A DNA stretch of 18,808 bases from OPU3-GD-OMZ sp001901525 (GCA_963981505.1 CAXCEI010000031.1:1-18808), one strand, 5' to 3'; positions 1 to 8,623 are shown, numbered from the stretch's first letter. A program made the numbers and translations. The notes: generated from the letters alone by a model not told the origin.

Positions 1-356
1 AAATAAAGTTGCCCTAAATTAATTAATAATTGTTGTTCTTGATTGTCCGGCAAGACATCTAATTGCTTGCACTGTAAAAGTAATTTAATCGCCTTAGGGT
101 ATTGTTCGTTCTGAATATAAATAGAAGCCTTAAGGCGCAGCACAACCGCTTCTTCATAAGTGCCTTTTTTCAGTGTTTCGGTTAAACCACCAAGTTGGGT
201 TAAAGCTTCTTTATAAGCCTTGTCGGTAATCAACAATTCAATTTTTTGAAGGTTCTCAAATAAGCGCGGAGATATTACTGCCTTTTTAGCCGCTAAAGTA
301 GGTTCGCACAAAAAAGCGAACGCTAGCGATAATAACAATAAAAAACGTTTCATCAT
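1..356 (-). CDS. TPR-type exported protein of the TonB2 cluster (5' part only)
   Basis: The N-terminal 118 codons of a gene whose 3' end lies beyond the left edge; no stop is met before position 1. Translation begins MMKRFLLLLLSLAFAF and ends in TLAA, a typical Sec signal peptide (about residues 1-24), so the protein is exported. The rest is helical, with pairs of amphipathic helices (around KAYKEALTQL and EQYPKAIKLLLQ) that fit tetratricopeptide repeats. The start ATG (356-354) overlaps the tonB stop in an ATGA arrangement, and a second ATG follows immediately. Vibrio TonB2 operons end with a TPR-protein gene at the same position, which supports a role in the same complex. Family assignment rests on position and helix pattern, not on a clear full TPR match. 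Confidence 0.75.
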   Translation of the reverse strand, partial: MMKRFLLLLSLAFAFLCEPTLAAKKAVISPRLFENLQKIELLITDKAYKEALTQLGGLTETLKKGTYEEAVVLRLKASIYIQNEQYPKAIKLLLQCKQLDVLPDNQEQQLLINLGQLY

Positions 357-970
357 TTTCTAAGTTTAAATTCTAAGAGTTGTTCTGCCCGTTGTTCAAA
401 GGCAATACCTTCTATTATTTTCGCTTTAAATTTCCAACGTTTAATCGCAGAAAGTGCTGCGCGGTCAAAGGTGTTTTTCGGCTCAGAGTCGACCACCACC
501 GCATCGGCCACCTTACCTTCTTTGGTAATGGTAAACTGGACTTTTACCCACCCTTCAATACGCCGATTGGCCGCGCGCATCGGGTAGCGCGGGGCAATAC
601 GAACCAGTGGAATCACATTGGTACTGATATTTCCAACACCGATCTGAACGCCCTTCATACCCATGTGCGACAGTTCTAACGGTAAATCAAGATCCGGAAT
701 GTCCATTTTCGGTTGCAGGTTTTTAATCGGGTTCGCTTGCAAGTTCATTTTTGGTGGCGGGGGACGTTTATTGGGTTTGGGTTTTTCAGGAATCCTGCGG
801 TCTTTAGTGGTTAAGTTACTGTCTTTTTTAAGCCGAATAAATTCGGTCATCTGAAGGCTGGCTACTTTATTTAACCCCTGTTGATTATTACTGATCATAA
901 ACTGCATCAGCCAAAACAAGGCCAGTGAGACCCCTAAGCCTGCGGCAATGATAAAAACAGTGTGCTTCAT
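353..970 (-). CDS. tonB: TonB family energy transducer (TonB2-type)
   Basis: TonB spans the periplasm and passes energy from the ExbB/ExbD proton channel to outer-membrane TonB-dependent receptors. The 205-residue product has one N-terminal membrane helix (about 4-26), a short proline/lysine-rich stretch (about 58-75, EKPKPNKRPPPPK) and a C-terminal TonB domain (about 120-205). That domain has the usual signature: APRYP near 126-130, RRIEGWVKVQFTI, then a W in SAIKRWKF. At 205 aa it is shorter than E. coli TonB, as TonB2-type proteins are. Its ATG overlaps the exbD stop (TAATG), implying translational coupling. No TonB-dependent receptor lies in the window, so the substrate is unknown. Confidence 0.93.
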   Translation of the reverse strand: MKHTVFIIAAGLGVSLALFWLMQFMISNNQQGLNKVASLQMTEFIRLKKDSNLTTKDRRIPEKPKPNKRPPPPKMNLQANPIKNLQPKMDIPDLDLPLELSHMGMKGVQIGVGNISTNVIPLVRIAPRYPMRAANRRIEGWVKVQFTITKEGKVADAVVVDSEPKNTFDRAALSAIKRWKFKAKIIEGIAFEQRAEQLLEFKLRK

Positions 971-1380
971 TAGTTATCAGTAGTGGTAGCAATAGAAGCA
1001 TTCATAATGCCTGCTAAACGCACCTGGTCCATGACTTTAACTAAGGAATCGGTTTTACTGTCTTTATCGGCAGTGATGATCACCGCACCTAATGGATTTT
1101 CAGCATGTAACCGAGCCACGTTAGCGCGAACCGCCCTGACATCAACTTGCCGCTTATCAATCCAGACCGCACCATTAGGCTTAATGGCAATAATAATATT
1201 GCCCTGCTCTTTTCTCTCTGCTGTTTTAGCCGTGGGCCGATTTACATCAATGCCTGACTCTTTAACAAAGGACGTGGTCACAATAAAGAAAATCAACATA
1301 ATAAAGACAATATCCAACATGGGGGTCATGTCTATATCAGAATTATGCTCACTGGTAGAGCGGTGTTTACGTCGACTCAT
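970..1380 (-). CDS. exbD: ExbD/TolR family proton-channel subunit
   Basis: ExbD forms the proton channel of the TonB energising complex together with ExbB. The 136-residue protein has a short cytoplasmic N-terminus (MSRRKHRSTS) and one membrane helix (about 20-38). The helix carries the conserved MTPMLDIVFIMLIFF motif, whose Asp (residue 23) is the essential protonatable residue of the family. A periplasmic domain follows (about 45-136; IIIAIKPNG, ITADKDS). I chose the ATG at 1380-1378. A TTG two codons upstream is possible but less likely, and neither has a clear Shine-Dalgarno. The exbB stop is only 10 nt upstream and the gene overlaps tonB by one base. Confidence 0.94.
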   Translation of the reverse strand: MSRRKHRSTSEHNSDIDMTPMLDIVFIMLIFFIVTTSFVKESGIDVNRPTAKTAERKEQGNIIIAIKPNGAVWIDKRQVDVRAVRANVARLHAENPLGAVIITADKDSKTDSLVKVMDQVRLAGIMNASIATTTDN

Positions 1381-1390
1381 AATCAATCAA

Positions 1391-1915
1391 TTAGTGAAAT
1401 TTTAATAAATCTGCCAGATGATGGGTTTCATCATCGGTGCGGTCTTCAATATAACGGCTAAAATACAAGCCAGCGATGGCTACGACCATACCGGCCATCG
1501 TCGGGATAGTCGCTTGAGAAACCCCTGAGGCCATCGCCCTTGCATTACCTGTTCCGGTGACGGCCATAATGTCAAAGACATGAATCATCCCGGTAACCGT
1601 TCCCAATAACCCCATTAACGGACATAAGGCAATCAGCATTTTAATGATCAAGGTCATTTTAGCCATTTCTAATTTTGCTTCAGAAATCATCGCCACCCGA
1701 ATAGTTTTAGCGCTCGGTGATGATTTATCGGCTCGGGTATTCCATTCGCCCACCCACTGCTTTTTTAACAAAGGATAACGGCGTTTAAAAAAAACCAACC
1801 GTTCTACAATCAAACACCAAAGACAAATCGAAACCACTAAAATAAGCCATAACACCGTACCACCGGTATGTAGAAATTGCGTAACGGCCGCAAATTGCTC
1901 GCTAATAAAAAACAT
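1391..1915 (-). CDS. exbB: ExbB/TolQ/MotA family proton-channel subunit (short ExbB2)
   Basis: Inner-membrane scaffold of the ExbB-ExbD proton channel. The 174-residue product has three predicted membrane segments (about 17-38, 88-112 and 134-153). It carries the family signatures PLMGLLGTVTGMI in the second segment and SQATIPTMAGMVVAI in the third. Its length matches the short ExbB2 proteins of Vibrio-type TonB2 clusters and is below the roughly 240 aa of E. coli ExbB. The start ATG overlaps the stop of the upstream ttpC-like gene by one base (TAATG). The gene sits between a second, longer ExbB-like gene and exbD, so two MotA/TolQ/ExbB-domain proteins are made from one operon. Confidence 0.94.
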   Translation of the reverse strand: MFFISEQFAAVTQFLHTGGTVLWLILVVSICLWCLIVERLVFFKRRYPLLKKQWVGEWNTRADKSSPSAKTIRVAMISEAKLEMAKMTLIIKMLIALCPLMGLLGTVTGMIHVFDIMAVTGTGNARAMASGVSQATIPTMAGMVVAIAGLYFSRYIEDRTDDETHHLADLLKFH

Positions 1916-3240
1916 TATTTTTCAGCACGTCGACTAATAATACCGGCTGTTTGCTCATCTAATATTTGCACCAGGGATTTACTACGGGAAGCCAAAAGAC
2001 TGTGTAAAAACAATAAGGGAATCGCAATGCAAAGCCCTAGCATGGTGGTAACCAACGCCTGTGAAATCCCATTGGCCATGAGCTTCGGATCTCCGGTTCC
2101 AAACAGACTGATACTTTGAAATGTTTCAATCATACCGGTTACCGTACCCAGCAACCCTAATAACGGCGCCACAGCGGCTAATAACTTAATCATCCCTAAG
2201 CCTTTTTCAAGCACCGGGACTTCACGGGTAATCGCCTCATCCAACACGAGTTCTAATGTTTCAACATCAGGGCTGTGATGCGATTCTGCATCTTTAATAA
2301 CGCGTCCCAAGGGGTTATCAGCAGAAGCAGTCTCACTGACCAATTGCGCTGACATTTTTTGCCCCGTTTGCATTAATACAAACAAACGGTACAAGGCAAA
2401 AACAAAACCAATCCCACCCAGGGTTAGAATGATATAACCGATAATACCGCCCTGATCAATGCGCTCAAAGGTATTCGGTGTTTGTATCAACATACTTAAA
2501 ATCACGCCGCGAGTCGGGTCAATACCTAAATCGGCATTTCCTTTCAGCGCTGCACTAAAATCAGTTGCAAGATCTAAAAAGCGGGATTCGGGTTGCCGTG
2601 CCAGAGTTGCCAATTGTTCAGACTCCGGTAAGTAACGCAAATACTGACCTTCTGATAACGCATTAAAAGCGCCAATACGAATCACTTTACTTGGCTTAGC
2701 TTCACCCGCTGCAGATAACACCTCTGCATTAAAGTGCACGACTTTACCCGACTCGGTCATCTCTTGTTGCAGTAAAAACCACAGTTGTTCCAACTGATCG
2801 ATTGTTGGCAGCGCCTTGTTGTCGGCAATAACACTTAATTTCTGACCCCGCCCGGTAAATTGTGAAGAGACTAAGGAATGCTCAAAATCAACCCGCAAAT
2901 CGCCAGCGGCTTGACGCGCTACGCCCAAGAGCTCCCCTAGAACACCACTTTTTTGACGTAATTTGGCCTCTAAAACCGTTAACACTTTTTCATTATCTTC
3001 CAAGTGTTTCTTAAGTTTTTTACTGATTTTCTCTTGCTTAATCAGTTCAGCTTTAGCTGCTTTTAAACGTTGCTGTTGTTTCAAACGCTCGGAAATAAAT
3101 TCTGCTTCCCGGACTTGATTACGCTTCCCCTCAATCCCTTGGTTATTTTTAACATCTTCCAATAATTGGTCGAGTGCTAAATGTTCTGCTTGAATGACTG
3201 GGGAAACTAAAATGGCCGCTAAAAGTAAAAGTATTCTCAT
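1915..3240 (-). CDS. ttpC: TtpC-like MotA/TolQ/ExbB protein with long periplasmic N-terminus
   Basis: A 441-residue protein with a signal sequence (about 1-18, ending VIQAEH) and a charged coiled-coil region (about 38-100, rich in Lys/Glu/Gln). An extracytoplasmic domain follows (about 110-255), then a C-terminal ExbB-type membrane module: segments about 264-290, 346-372 and 392-415. The module has APLLGLLGTVTGMIETF and SQALVTTMLGLCIAI. This architecture is that of TtpC, the additional component needed for TonB2-dependent iron uptake in Vibrio. The start ATG (3240) overlaps the DUF3450 stop (ATGA), and a good GGAGG lies just upstream inside that gene. The family is often annotated only as 'MotA/TolQ/ExbB proton channel protein'. 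Confidence 0.88.
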   Translation of the reverse strand: MRILLLLAAILVSPVIQAEHLALDQLLEDVKNNQGIEGKRNQVREAEFISERLKQQQRLKAAKAELIKQEKISKKLKKHLEDNEKVLTVLEAKLRQKSGVLGELLGVARQAAGDLRVDFEHSLVSSQFTGRGQKLSVIADNKALPTIDQLEQLWFLLQQEMTESGKVVHFNAEVLSAAGEAKPSKVIRIGAFNALSEGQYLRYLPESEQLATLARQPESRFLDLATDFSAALKGNADLGIDPTRGVILSMLIQTPNTFERIDQGGIIGYIILTLGGIGFVFALYRLFVLMQTGQKMSAQLVSETASADNPLGRVIKDAESHHSPDVETLELVLDEAITREVPVLEKGLGMIKLLAAVAPLLGLLGTVTGMIETFQSISLFGTGDPKLMANGISQALVTTMLGLCIAIPLLFLHSLLASRSKSLVQILDEQTAGIISRRAEK

Positions 3241-4016
3241 TGCCCTGCCTCCGCTGCCGGAATCGGTAGTGTTAACAAATTAGGGGCCGCTTCTTTTCGT
3301 GCGATACGGAGACCTTCTAAAATAACGCTGTTATACCGTGAGTCTAATTGTTTCCACTGTGAGGATTCTTTATCCCAGTAGCCGGTCTCACTGCCATCTA
3401 ACCGCTGATAATACAACGACACCCGACCTAACCGCAGGCACTCTACGGCACTGTCTTTGCCGTTTAAGTTGATATGCGTTCGATAAGCCTCAATGGTATT
3501 CCCATACTCATTTTCTATTTGATAGGCTTCTAAAATACGGCGGTATTTTTCCGCATTGGTGACATCGGCACGAATCATTATTTTTTTCAATTCAGCCACT
3601 CGTTGGTTTCTTTCTTCCGTTAAGAAAGGCAAGTCTAAGGCGACAAATTTTTGTAAATTGTCCAACATGGCAAGCATCAACGGAACAATTTCCCGCTGGG
3701 TGACTTCAATTTCTTTTAATTGTTGCTTAATTGAATCCATTTCTAAGCGTTGTGATTCAATTAAATCACGCAAATGTTGGTTATAAACCAAAAGAGATTC
3801 AATTTGATGCGATACGGTTCGATACTCATCTAACAACACTTTGGTGCGTTCACTGACCTTATCGATTTTTTTCTGCGATTGGGCCGCAGCTTGGTTAGTT
3901 TTACCATCAATAGCTATGCTTTCAGTGATTACATCTGCTTGGGCAGACATGACTGGCAATAAAATAACGGCTAAGACTGCTATCGCAGCGTTTTTAAAAG
4001 GGGAAGTCTTATTCAT
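3237..4016 (-). CDS. DUF3450 family periplasmic coiled-coil protein
   Basis: A 259-residue exported protein with a Sec signal peptide (about 1-27, ending SAQA before DVITE). Most of the next 70 residues (about 42-110) form a Gln/Glu-rich coiled coil. A conserved-looking segment, KFVALDLPFLTEERNQRV (about 123-140), marks DUF3450. The C-terminal part (about 190-235) is rich in aromatic residues (LYYQRLDGSETGYW). DUF3450 genes regularly head TtpC-ExbB2-ExbD2-TonB2 operons, and this one is the first gene of the minus-strand operon, followed by four-base ATGA coupling to ttpC. The biochemical role is unknown; by position it is likely a periplasmic partner of TtpC. There is no strong Shine-Dalgarno before the ATG. 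Confidence 0.88.
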   Translation of the reverse strand: MNKTSPFKNAAIAVLAVILLPVMSAQADVITESIAIDGKTNQAAAQSQKKIDKVSERTKVLLDEYRTVSHQIESLLVYNQHLRDLIESQRLEMDSIKQQLKEIEVTQREIVPLMLAMLDNLQKFVALDLPFLTEERNQRVAELKKIMIRADVTNAEKYRRILEAYQIENEYGNTIEAYRTHINLNGKDSAVECLRLGRVSLYYQRLDGSETGYWDKESSQWKQLDSRYNSVILEGLRIARKEAAPNLLTLPIPAAEAGQ

Positions 4017-4060
4017 AAAGGTCTGTAAATGAAAGATAAATGCAGTTTCTATTGCGCTCT

Positions 4061-4066
4061 ATTATA
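4061..4066 (-). promoter_or_regulatory. Candidate -10 element of the DUF3450-ttpC-tonB operon
   Basis: On the minus strand this reads TATAAT, a perfect sigma-70 -10 hexamer, about 45 nt upstream of the DUF3450 ATG. No convincing -35 box is seen at 15-19 nt upstream, so the call rests on the -10 match and on position before the first gene of the operon. Confidence 0.35.
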
Positions 4067-4126
4067 GAGAAATTACTAACGGCTTTGATTAAAAGCGCTG
4101 CTCAGATATTGATTTCTTAAGAATTA

Positions 4127-4161
4127 AGTCAAATAACCCATTTGCATGGTGTTATTTGACT
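4127..4161 (-). terminator. Long hairpin after the BNR lipoprotein gene, probable terminator
   Basis: Minus-strand arms AGTCAAATAAC and GTTATTTGACT pair over 11 bp. After one A/G mismatch, CCAT pairs with ATGG around a GCAA loop, a GNRA-type tetraloop. The hairpin begins about 17 nt after the stop of the 4179-5453 gene. The following bases (TAATTCTTAAG) are AU-rich but not a clean U run, so it may be a terminator or an mRNA-end stabiliser. Confidence 0.5.
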
Positions 4162-4178
4162 CTGAACTGCACAACCCG

Positions 4179-5453
4179 TTAATTTAATTTTTTAATTTGT
4201 AATTGTTTACTACCGCCCTCTGCTTTTTCGGTCCAAAAAACCAGAAAACCTTCGTCAACAGCCACCACTTTAGGATGAGTCGCATCCATATCTGTTTTAG
4301 ATAAAACCGTTTCATTTAGCCATGTTTTACCCTGATCTAACGATTTACTGGTAATAATAGACATACCCATGGGTCCTGCAACATCCCAACTGGCTAACAA
4401 TGCACCGGAATCATTAACGGCAATATCGCTATGAACAGCCATACCTTGACCCATACGCTGTTCAGGTGTCCAATGAATACCCCCATCAACTGAGGATAAA
4501 TAATAAAGCCCTGCTTTTTCAGGCTTCATCGTACTCACCATCGCATGCAACTGCACTTGATTGCCTTGCTCATGAATAGCTAAACCGCCGCCGACATGCG
4601 GGCAGCCTTGGAATTCCCAATCAAATTCACCGACCCGTGCTAATCTTTTTGAAACACCGCTGTTAGCAGCGACTTTAATTAACGCCATGTCACTGGGATC
4701 TTTATCACGGTAAAGTGCATAGAGATTATTATGACTGTCTGAAGCGAGGGTATTCCAGCAACAATAACAAGTCTTAGCATCTAAAGTGGTCTCAGGTTTC
4801 CACGTTTCGCCGCCATTGGTGGAATGTGCATATTGGAGACCTTGCTTTCCATTTCGACTGTCTAACCAAACAAAATGCATACCTTTTTCATTGGCGGTTA
4901 AGTCCATAAAAGCATGGGTGCCATTTTTCCATTGCGATGCAGCCATTTCACCCAAGCTCCAGGTTTGACCCTGATCATGAGAATAAGCGACACTCATAGG
5001 ACCTGAGCCGTGACGATTGGTATACCCTCGGTTCATCCAGGCCACGACAACATTGTCACCCCATGCGGCAATCTGAGAATCATTACCACGGTGAAAGTTA
5101 AAGACTGTGCCTTGGGGTGCGATATTGACCGGTGTTGTCCAACTATGCCCCTGATCGTCAGAACGCTGGTATTGCAATGTCGAAACACCTTGATCATGAA
5201 TACCGGTTAAAACATGAATCTTATGGTTCTCTTTAAAAACATCCAAACTTAAAACGCCACTTTCTTGCTTATGCATCATCTGCTTCTTTTTAGCCTGATG
5301 TGCTGGGGCAGGTGTTTCTGCTTTTACATGTTTAGTGGGTGCGGCAGGCGTCTTAACAACGGCTACCGGTTGTGTGCTACATCCCGACACAGCAACTGCC
5401 ACCAAGGCTAGCGATAAAAGGGTGCGAACCTGCACAATCGTTCTACTTTTCAT
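4179..5453 (-). CDS. Sialidase-like (BNR/Asp-box) beta-propeller lipoprotein
   Basis: A 424-residue lipoprotein with signal sequence and lipobox VSGC (Cys at residue 25), then a Pro/Ala/Lys-rich linker to about residue 60. Five Asp-box motifs (S-x-D/N-x-G-x-x-W type) occur at about 98-105, 158-165, 211-218, 321-328 and 371-378 (e.g. SDDQGHSW, STNGGETW, SLDQGKTW), the hallmark of sialidase-fold propellers. I see no clear catalytic Arg triad context, so sialidase activity should not be assumed. A cysteine cluster TCYCCWNT (228-235) and FQGCPHVGGG (281-290) recalls a C-x-CC/GCP pattern of some sialidase-family proteins and could bind a metal or form disulphides. A GAGG lies upstream of the ATG. 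Only 23 bp separate it from the RND permease gene, so it is probably co-transcribed with the pump. Confidence 0.82.
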   Translation of the reverse strand: MKSRTIVQVRTLLSLALVAVAVSGCSTQPVAVVKTPAAPTKHVKAETPAPAHQAKKKQMMHKQESGVLSLDVFKENHKIHVLTGIHDQGVSTLQYQRSDDQGHSWTTPVNIAPQGTVFNFHRGNDSQIAAWGDNVVVAWMNRGYTNRHGSGPMSVAYSHDQGQTWSLGEMAASQWKNGTHAFMDLTANEKGMHFVWLDSRNGKQGLQYAHSTNGGETWKPETTLDAKTCYCCWNTLASDSHNNLYALYRDKDPSDMALIKVAANSGVSKRLARVGEFDWEFQGCPHVGGGLAIHEQGNQVQLHAMVSTMKPEKAGLYYLSSVDGGIHWTPEQRMGQGMAVHSDIAVNDSGALLASWDVAGPMGMSIITSKSLDQGKTWLNETVLSKTDMDATHPKVVAVDEGFLVFWTEKAEGGSKQLQIKKLN

Positions 5454-5476
5454 ACAAACCTCAAGTGAAAATTAAA

Positions 5477-8400
5477 TTAAATTTCTTTAAAACTTTTAGA
5501 TAGTGCTAATTTAAGTTGCCTAAATCGCACGGCACAATCATCAAAAATCAGATATAACGTCGGTAATAAAAATAAGGTAATCAGCGTCGCATAAATAATA
5601 CCGTAGGCTAATGAAACCGCCATTGGAATTAAAAATTGCGCTTGGGTATCTTTTTCAAGCATTAGGGGGGCTAGCCCTAAAAAAGTCGTCAACGACGTTA
5701 AAATAATCGCCCGAAAACGCCGTGTTGCACCGTCTGATACCGCCTTAAATAAAGTCACTGAGCGACTTTTAAGGGTATTAACACAATCGACTAAAACCAG
5801 ACTATCGTTCACCACCACACCGGTTAATGCCACAATACCTAAGACACTATAAACCGTTAAATCAATGCCTGCCAGAAAGTGCCCTAAAATAGCGCCGGTA
5901 ATGCCAAAGGGAATCACAATCATCACCATCAACGGTTGGAAATAAGATTGCAATGGAATGGCCAACAAACAATAAATACCCAACAATACAAAAAGGGTGC
6001 CGTAAAAAACACTATCAAAGGCCTCTTCTTTTTCACGCATTTCACCTTCTAATGAATAGTTAATGCTAGGGTATTGATACTTGACCTCAGTCATACCGGT
6101 TATGATCAATTCACGTAAAACAGCTTCATTGGTCGATTTTTTATCCAAATTGGCCTTCACGGTGACTACACGTTTGCGGTTAACACGATCAATATCCACT
6201 AAACCGCGACTCATCGTGATATCTGCGACGTCGGAAAAATTAACTTCAACCCCGGTCTCAGTCCGTATTTTCATACTATTTAGATTCAACATGGATTTTC
6301 GTTGTGCTAAGGGGTAACGCAATAAAACTTGTATATCTTCCCCTTGACGTTGGAGCACTTGCACTTCTTCACCATAAAAACCTTGGCGAATTTGCCGAGA
6401 CAAATCAATGACCGATAATCCTAATAATTCAGCTTCCGGTTTAAGCTTAATCTGAACCTCTTCTTTACCGATTTCAAAGGTATCTTCAATATCATAAAGG
6501 CCTGGGATTTGGCTTAAAAGTTCTCGTGTTGACTGTGCCGCCAAAGACAGTGTTTTAAAATCATCACCGTGTAATTGCACTTCGACAGGACTCGTCATTC
6601 CATGAAAGATGTCAGACTTAAAGTAAATTTTTTCAGCGCCCGGAATACTACCCACCCGTTTTCGCCATTCAGTAACCACTTCATGCCCTGTCCAATTGAG
6701 ATTACGCTCTTCAGGCGGCAAGAGACTAATTCTAAGATAACCCACATTCGATTGCGGGTGCCCCATGGAGTCTTCCTTACCGTTAATAACCAAAATGTTA
6801 GTAATTAATTGTTGTCCCGATTCAGGGTCAACAAATTCAGTTTGTAACTCTTTGGCGATACGGGTCATTCTATCGGTATGTTTTTTTGTCACCGCATAAG
6901 GGGTTCCCACCGGCATCGTCAATGTCGCTTGAATACTTTCACTTTCAACTTTTGGAAAAAAGACAAAGCGAATTTGCCCCCCAGCAGTCATTGACATCAT
7001 GATAATAAAAAAACCAATAAAACCGCATAATGTTGAATAACGGTGTTCTAAAAGAACCTCAAGGGTGGGTTTATAAATGTTACTAATGAAATACTGCAGC
7101 TTAATGTCTATGGCAGTTTGTAGGCGCTGTAGTGCTGACTGTTTACCTTGACCCGGGGTAGCGATTTTCAAATGCTTTAAGTGATAAGGTAAAATACATT
7201 TACTTTCCACCAAGGAAAACAATAAAACCGGAATGACTACTAACGCAATGGATTCAAACATCTGGCCCCGTCGTCCTTCAATAGAAAGCAACGGTAAAAA
7301 AGCAATAACGGTCGTCAAGACACCAAAAGTAACCGGAACCCCAACTTCGTGTGTCCCTTCGATAGCGGCTTTTTCAGGATCGTTATGTAATGTTAAATGG
7401 TAATAAATATTCTCACCGGTCACAATGGCATCATCCACCACTATCCCCAACACTAAAATAAAGGCAAATAACGAACTAATATTAATCGTTACACCGAGTT
7501 CCGGCATCATCGCCAACGCCCCTAAAAAAGAAATAGGAATTCCAGCACAAACCCAGGCCGCAACGGATAGTCGTAAAAATAATGTCAGTAAAATAAATAC
7601 CAACACAGCCCCTTGTATCGCATTCGAGGTTAAGGTTGAAATACGCCCTTTAACAATCTTGGCACGGTCGCGCCAAACATTCAGGGTAACGCCAGGCGGC
7701 AAAAAACTTTTCGATTCAGTAATATAATTTTTAACGCGCTCTGATATTTCAATGGCACTTTGATCGCCCAGACGAAAAACTTCAATAATGACAGACTGAT
7801 AACCATTGAAAGTGGCTTCCAATTGCTCTTCTTCGAAACCGTCTTTAATCTCAGCAATCTCACCGAGCAGAACAAAACTACCGTCATCCCGTTTTAGAAT
7901 AGGAATACGAGCAAAGTCTGCACGATTATAAGATTGCCCAAAGGTTCTTAATAACACTTCACCTTTATCGGTTTTCATCGACCCTGCGGGCATACTCAAT
8001 GAGTTATTATTAATTTCTTTAGCAATTTTTTGAAACGATAAGCCATACTGGCGTAACGTTTGCTCTGAAACTTCGATAGAAAACTCAGCCGGTCGTATTG
8101 CGCCTAATGTTGCCTGAGATATTTCCGGCAGCATTAAAATTTCATCGCGGATGCGTTTGCCTAATTGTTGTAATTCAGTTTCTTGAAGTTGCCCTGATAC
8201 CACCACACCTAAAACTTCACGTTTCCTCTCGGCAACGGTTATTCTGATCTCATCCAACAGGTCCGGAAAATCGGTAATGGCATCAACCCGTTCTTTAATG
8301 TCACCTAGAACTTGCCGCACATTAAAACTGGAATTAATTTCAACACTAATGGATGCAAAACCTTCGCTGGAAACAGACGTTATTTCTTCAATGCCATTAA

Positions 8401-8623
8401 TATCCTGAATTTGCTCTTCAATCTTAGCAACAACATGTTCTTCAACCTCACTCGGCGTTGCACCTTGATAAGGGGCTTTAATACTGATGACATTCATTTC
8501 ATAACTGGGTAAGAATTCTGCCGGAATTGTAGGCAGTGTAAAAAAGCCAGCTGCAATAATCATTGCCATCAATAAATTGGCGGCAACTTTGTTATGAACA
8601 AAAAAGGTAATAATTGAATGCAT
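5477..8623 (-). CDS. RND efflux transporter permease (AcrB/HAE1-like)
   Basis: Inner-membrane proton-driven pump of a tripartite efflux system. The 1048 residues fit the family length. The layout is an N-terminal membrane helix (about 12-30), a first periplasmic loop and a helix bundle (about 335-480) that includes TM4 with VLGIVVDDAIVTGEN, where Asp397/Asp398 match the proton-relay pair of AcrB. A second helix near 540-560, a second periplasmic loop and a C-terminal bundle (about 870-1030) follow. At the place of AcrB Lys940 the sequence reads GVVVNDSLV, without the lysine. The ATG overlaps the adaptor stop (TAATG). Substrates cannot be read from the sequence; drugs, metals or lipids are all possible, and the downstream BNR lipoprotein is an unusual companion. 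Confidence 0.93.
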   Translation of the reverse strand: MHSIITFFVHNKVAANLLMAMIIAAGFFTLPTIPAEFLPSYEMNVISIKAPYQGATPSEVEEHVVAKIEEQIQDINGIEEITSVSSEGFASISVEINSSFNVRQVLGDIKERVDAITDFPDLLDEIRITVAERKREVLGVVVSGQLQETELQQLGKRIRDEILMLPEISQATLGAIRPAEFSIEVSEQTLRQYGLSFQKIAKEINNNSLSMPAGSMKTDKGEVLLRTFGQSYNRADFARIPILKRDDGSFVLLGEIAEIKDGFEEEQLEATFNGYQSVIIEVFRLGDQSAIEISERVKNYITESKSFLPPGVTLNVWRDRAKIVKGRISTLTSNAIQGAVLVFILLTLFLRLSVAAWVCAGIPISFLGALAMMPELGVTINISSLFAFILVLGIVVDDAIVTGENIYYHLTLHNDPEKAAIEGTHEVGVPVTFGVLTTVIAFLPLLSIEGRRGQMFESIALVVIPVLLFSLVESKCILPYHLKHLKIATPGQGKQSALQRLQTAIDIKLQYFISNIYKPTLEVLLEHRYSTLCGFIGFFIIMMSMTAGGQIRFVFFPKVESESIQATLTMPVGTPYAVTKKHTDRMTRIAKELQTEFVDPESGQQLITNILVINGKEDSMGHPQSNVGYLRISLLPPEERNLNWTGHEVVTEWRKRVGSIPGAEKIYFKSDIFHGMTSPVEVQLHGDDFKTLSLAAQSTRELLSQIPGLYDIEDTFEIGKEEVQIKLKPEAELLGLSVIDLSRQIRQGFYGEEVQVLQRQGEDIQVLLRYPLAQRKSMLNLNSMKIRTETGVEVNFSDVADITMSRGLVDIDRVNRKRVVTVKANLDKKSTNEAVLRELIITGMTEVKYQYPSINYSLEGEMREKEEAFDSVFYGTLFVLLGIYCLLAIPLQSYFQPLMVMIVIPFGITGAILGHFLAGIDLTVYSVLGIVALTGVVVNDSLVLVDCVNTLKSRSVTLFKAVSDGATRRFRAIILTSLTTFLGLAPLMLEKDTQAQFLIPMAVSLAYGIIYATLITLFLLPTLYLIFDDCAVRFRQLKLALSKSFKEI

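Noticed and set aside
4179..5453. Calling the BNR lipoprotein a true exo-alpha-sialidase
   Set aside because: Asp-boxes only show the propeller fold; no catalytic Arg triad or Tyr/Glu pair could be placed with confidence.
7425..7727. 100-codon plus-strand open frame inside the RND permease gene
   Set aside because: It is antisense to a clear permease, with low-complexity Asn/Thr/Ile content typical of a shadow frame.
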